From NCBI GenBank assembly GCA_903893335.1, contig CAITLX010000641.1:1-32295 (forward strand): a stretch of DNA of 32,295 bases, in the 5' to 3' direction. A program made the position numbers and the translations under genes. Below are positions 31,101-32,295 of the stretch, piece after piece (position 1 is the first letter of the stretch; each line of letters begins with the position of its first letter). Origin of the DNA: an uncultured delta proteobacterium (lineage in GTDB: Bacteria; Myxococcota_A; Polyangia; Polyangiales; Polyangiaceae). The notes below the pieces were generated by a model that worked only from the letters and a program-made list of their open reading frames with translations, had not been told where the DNA came from and did no database searches.

Positions 31101-32295
31101 GGCGCGCAGGCGACCGGAGTCGGCGTGGGGCAAGCGCCGGCGTTGCCGGGGCACAGCGCGGCCGGGGTGGCGATGTCGCTGGTGCAGCTCCCCGCCTGGC
31201 AGACCACGCCGGCGGCGAGGAAGCCGTCGGACGGGCAGGTCCCGACCTGGCCGTCGCACAGCTCGGCCACGTCGCACGCGCCGTTCTTCGGTCGGCAGGC
31301 AGCGCCCGCTTGCAGCACCACGTCGAGCGGGCACGCCCCCGACGAGCCGTCGCAGCTCTCCGCCACGTCGCACGCGCCTGCCGACGGGCGGCACGGCGTC
31401 GACGCGCTCAGCACCACGTCCGCGGGGCACACCGTCGTGCTCCCGTCGCAGCTCTCGGGCACGTCGCAGGTGCCCGCCACGGCGCGGCACACGGCGCCCA
31501 AGGCGCGGATCTGATCGCTCGGGCAGGCGGCGGTCGATCCGTCGCAGGTCTCGGCCTGGTCGCAGCCGCCGACAGCCGGACGGCACACGCTGCCGACGCC
31601 CGAGAGCGTGTCGGCAGGGCAGGCGGTGGCCGAGCCGTCGCACGTCTCGACGTGATCGCACAGGTCGCTGGCCGCGCGGCACACCGTCGCGGCCGCGAGC
31701 GGCTTGCACGTCCCCGGCGTCGAGCCGTTGCACGCCATGCAGTCGGTCGCGTCGCTGCCGCCGCACGCCGTGTCGCAGCACACGCCGTCGGCGCAGAAGC
31801 CGCTCGAGCAGTCACCCGCCGCGGTGCACGACGCGCCGAGCGCGGTGGCCGTGCCGTAGACCCAGGTGTCCGCGAGCGCGACGTCCGAGGCGTTCAGACC
31901 GCCGAACAGCAGCACGCCTGAGCCGTACGGCACCATCGCGAGCTCGGTGCGCGCGGAGGGCGACGTGGCGGGGGCGTCCTGCGTCCAGTTGGTTCCGTCC
32001 CACTCGAACGTGTAGCCCGGCGAAGCCTCCGGGTATGGCGGCACTGTGCTCCCGGTACCGGTTCCTCCGAACACGATCGGGTGCCCGCCCAGACCGGACG
32101 CTGCGGCGAAGCCATGCGACCAGCGCGGCGTCGGCTTCGTCGCGGGCGCGAGCCTCGTCCAGTCGGTGCCGTCCCACGTCCACGTCTGGCTGTTGCCGTT
32201 CGTCGCGTCGCTCGTGCCGCCGAACATCACGACGACGCCACCGTAGGTCGAGAGCCGGTGGCTCTCGCGCAGCGTCGGGGGAGTCGCCGGGGCTC
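28145..32295 (-). CDS. Very large Cys-rich repeat surface protein: Kelch-like N-terminal region, disintegrin-like repeats, about 150-aa Cys-rich repeats, Asp/Ala linker and MYXO-CTERM-like C-terminus (5' end outside window)
   Basis: Frame stays open through 32295 (...LRESHRLSTYGGVVVMFGG...), so the track start at 32230 is not the true start. FGG/TWTWDGTDWT repeats, CDVAESCDGSSGACPLD repeats, CVDGVCC..C.GQCEACD repeats, C-terminal [39 protein letters not shown]. Confidence 0.88.
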   Translation of the reverse strand, partial: APATPPTLRESHRLSTYGGVVVMFGGTSDATNGNSQTWTWDGTDWTRLAPATKPTPRWSHGFAAASGLGGHPIVFGGTGTGSTVPPYPEASPGYTFEWDGTNWTQDAPATSPSARTELAMVPYGSGVLLFGGLNASDVALADTWVYGTATALGASCTAAGDCSSGFCADGVCCDTACGGSDATDCMACNGSTPGTCKPLAAATVCRAASDLCDHVETCDGSATACPADTLSGVGSVCRPAVGGCDQAETCDGSTAACPSDQIRALGAVCRAVAGTCDVPESCDGSTTVCPADVVLSASTPCRPSAGACDVAESCDGSSGACPLDVVLQAGAACRPKNGACDVAELCDGQVGTCPSDGFLAAGVVCQAGSCTSDIATPAALCPGNAGACPTPTPVACAPDHCVGASCGVCTLDAECGTGQFCGAGGVCTNLLALAATCSTSAQCASGFCADGVCCNTACGGGVCDTCVWPSSVGTCSPVDPSTECRASTGACDPAEVCGVSLACPADAKLGAGASCRPSAGGCDVAETCDGASGACPADAKLASGTSCRPSAGGCDVAESCDGSSAACPADAKLSSGTVCRPQNGACDVAESCSGTSASCPVDGFASSVASCRAATCANGVAVAGASCPGNATTCPALASSTCSPYACGASACNTSCTASADCALGFWCSQGACVAKVAEGQACSTGDGCTSSYCVDHVCCDSACNGQCQACDVASSIGTCTPVTGTPHGSRALCSTDGGECGGTCDGVVTSACSYPGATTSCRSAACSNGLATLAATCTGGGSCPTAQTQTCAPFLCAGAHSGCAGNCNSDGDCSPSTSFFCSAGVCVAKLSAGAACAGDSQCTSGHCADGVCCNTACSGQCEACDVASAVGTCTAVAGAPHGTRTACDVDGPPCAGACDGQNRASCIFPGPGTKCRASSCTNDVATLVAFCNGAGACPAPVQIACVPYQCSGNLCGGTCVVDGDCLSGNYCAAGICLPRGDVGTRCSGADGCASGFCVDGVCCDGACTGQCEACNVAGQEGTCSAHLGAPAGTRPACASDGSLCKGSCDGADKAACAYPGGETTCRTASCAGGSATLAAACDGQGKCPAAQQQTCAPFSCGATACNGNCAVDGDCPTTHYCSGGVCQAKLAAGATCAAASQCSSNSCVDGVCCNRKCGGQCEACDLPGHVGACTTVSGGAPHGGRAACGGTGGCAAVCDGTSASHCTFPASTHACDNGTCVDGVATDPAACDGAGACNSGAQKACGAYVCGVDACLDGCASDADCASGFLCDGTACRTLDGGADGGADAGSDAAADASDDADAAASDAGDAADAADDASADASTDAGGAADVSTAPSAPADSGGCGCRTAPARSSLPSGALGAAFALAVALRRRVRRAARA
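28311..28453 (-). repeat. Low-complexity Asp/Ala/Gly linker coding region
   Basis: Encodes DGGADGGADAGSDAAADASDDADAAASDAGDAADAADDASADASTD. Confidence 0.85.
28831..30202 (-). repeat. Long intragenic repeats, about 450-bp period (about 150 aa)
   Basis: Anchor for CVDGVCC/CVDHVCC segment (plus-strand GCAGCACAC-type) at 28831, 29281, 29731 and 30193: spacing 450, 450, 462. Related shorter segments anchor at 30931 and 31774. Confidence 0.85.
30463..30844 (-). repeat. Block of 4 disintegrin-like repeats, 96-bp period
   Basis: Units CRASTGACDPAEVCGVSLACPADAKLGAGAS / CRPSAGGCDVAETCDGASGACPADAKLASGTS / CRPSAGGCDVAESCDGSSAACPADAKLSSGTV / CRPQNGACDVAESCSGTSASCPVDGFASSVAS. Confidence 0.88.
31201..31681 (-). 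repeat. Block of 5 disintegrin-like repeats, exact 96-bp period
   Basis: Unit-start Cys codon at 31681 and block-end Cys at 31201 are 480 nt apart (5 x 96); units have form CRxxxGxCDxxExCDGSxxxCPxDxxxxxGxx. Confidence 0.88.

Noticed and set aside
28831-31681. CRISPR or noncoding tandem repeat interpretation of the 96-bp and 450-bp repeats
   Set aside because: Periods are multiples of 3, the minus frame is open throughout and encodes conserved Cys patterns, so these are protein repeats.
29213-31921. 902-aa plus-strand ORF opposite the Cys-rich repeat gene
   Set aside because: Its repetitive appearance is the antisense shadow of the repeats in the minus-strand gene.

Overview
High-GC (myxobacteria-like) chromosomal window dominated by ordinary housekeeping and metabolic genes. 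In order: partial glyoxalase II (-); SGNH/GDSL lipoprotein (+); GT4 glycosyltransferase (-); lysine 5,6-aminomutase subunits KamD/KamE (+); diacylglycerol-kinase-family lipid kinase (-); basic Ala/Lys-rich protein with a conserved C-terminal helical domain (+); a degenerate 43-bp tandem repeat array in a convergent intergenic region; RlmI-type rRNA methyltransferase (-); Asp/Ala-linker lipoprotein (+); membrane TPR protein (-); elongation factor P (+); a two-gene unit of MoxR-like AAA ATPase plus TraB-like protein of unknown function (+); a four-gene acyl-CoA operon (ACAD, MaoC, long FabG, thiolase) resembling the mycobacterial fadE5/htdX/fabG4/fadA2 set (+); gltBD (+); an OmpR/HisKA two-component system (+); and a very large Cys-rich modular repeat protein with a Kelch-like N-terminal part and a MYXO-CTERM-like C-terminus (-, truncated by the window end). 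No rRNA, tRNA, CRISPR or transposase was recognised by eye. The best candidates for something undescribed are the 43-bp array (with a possible solo copy at another convergent junction), the MoxR/TraB-like gene pair, and the modular Cys-rich surface protein.
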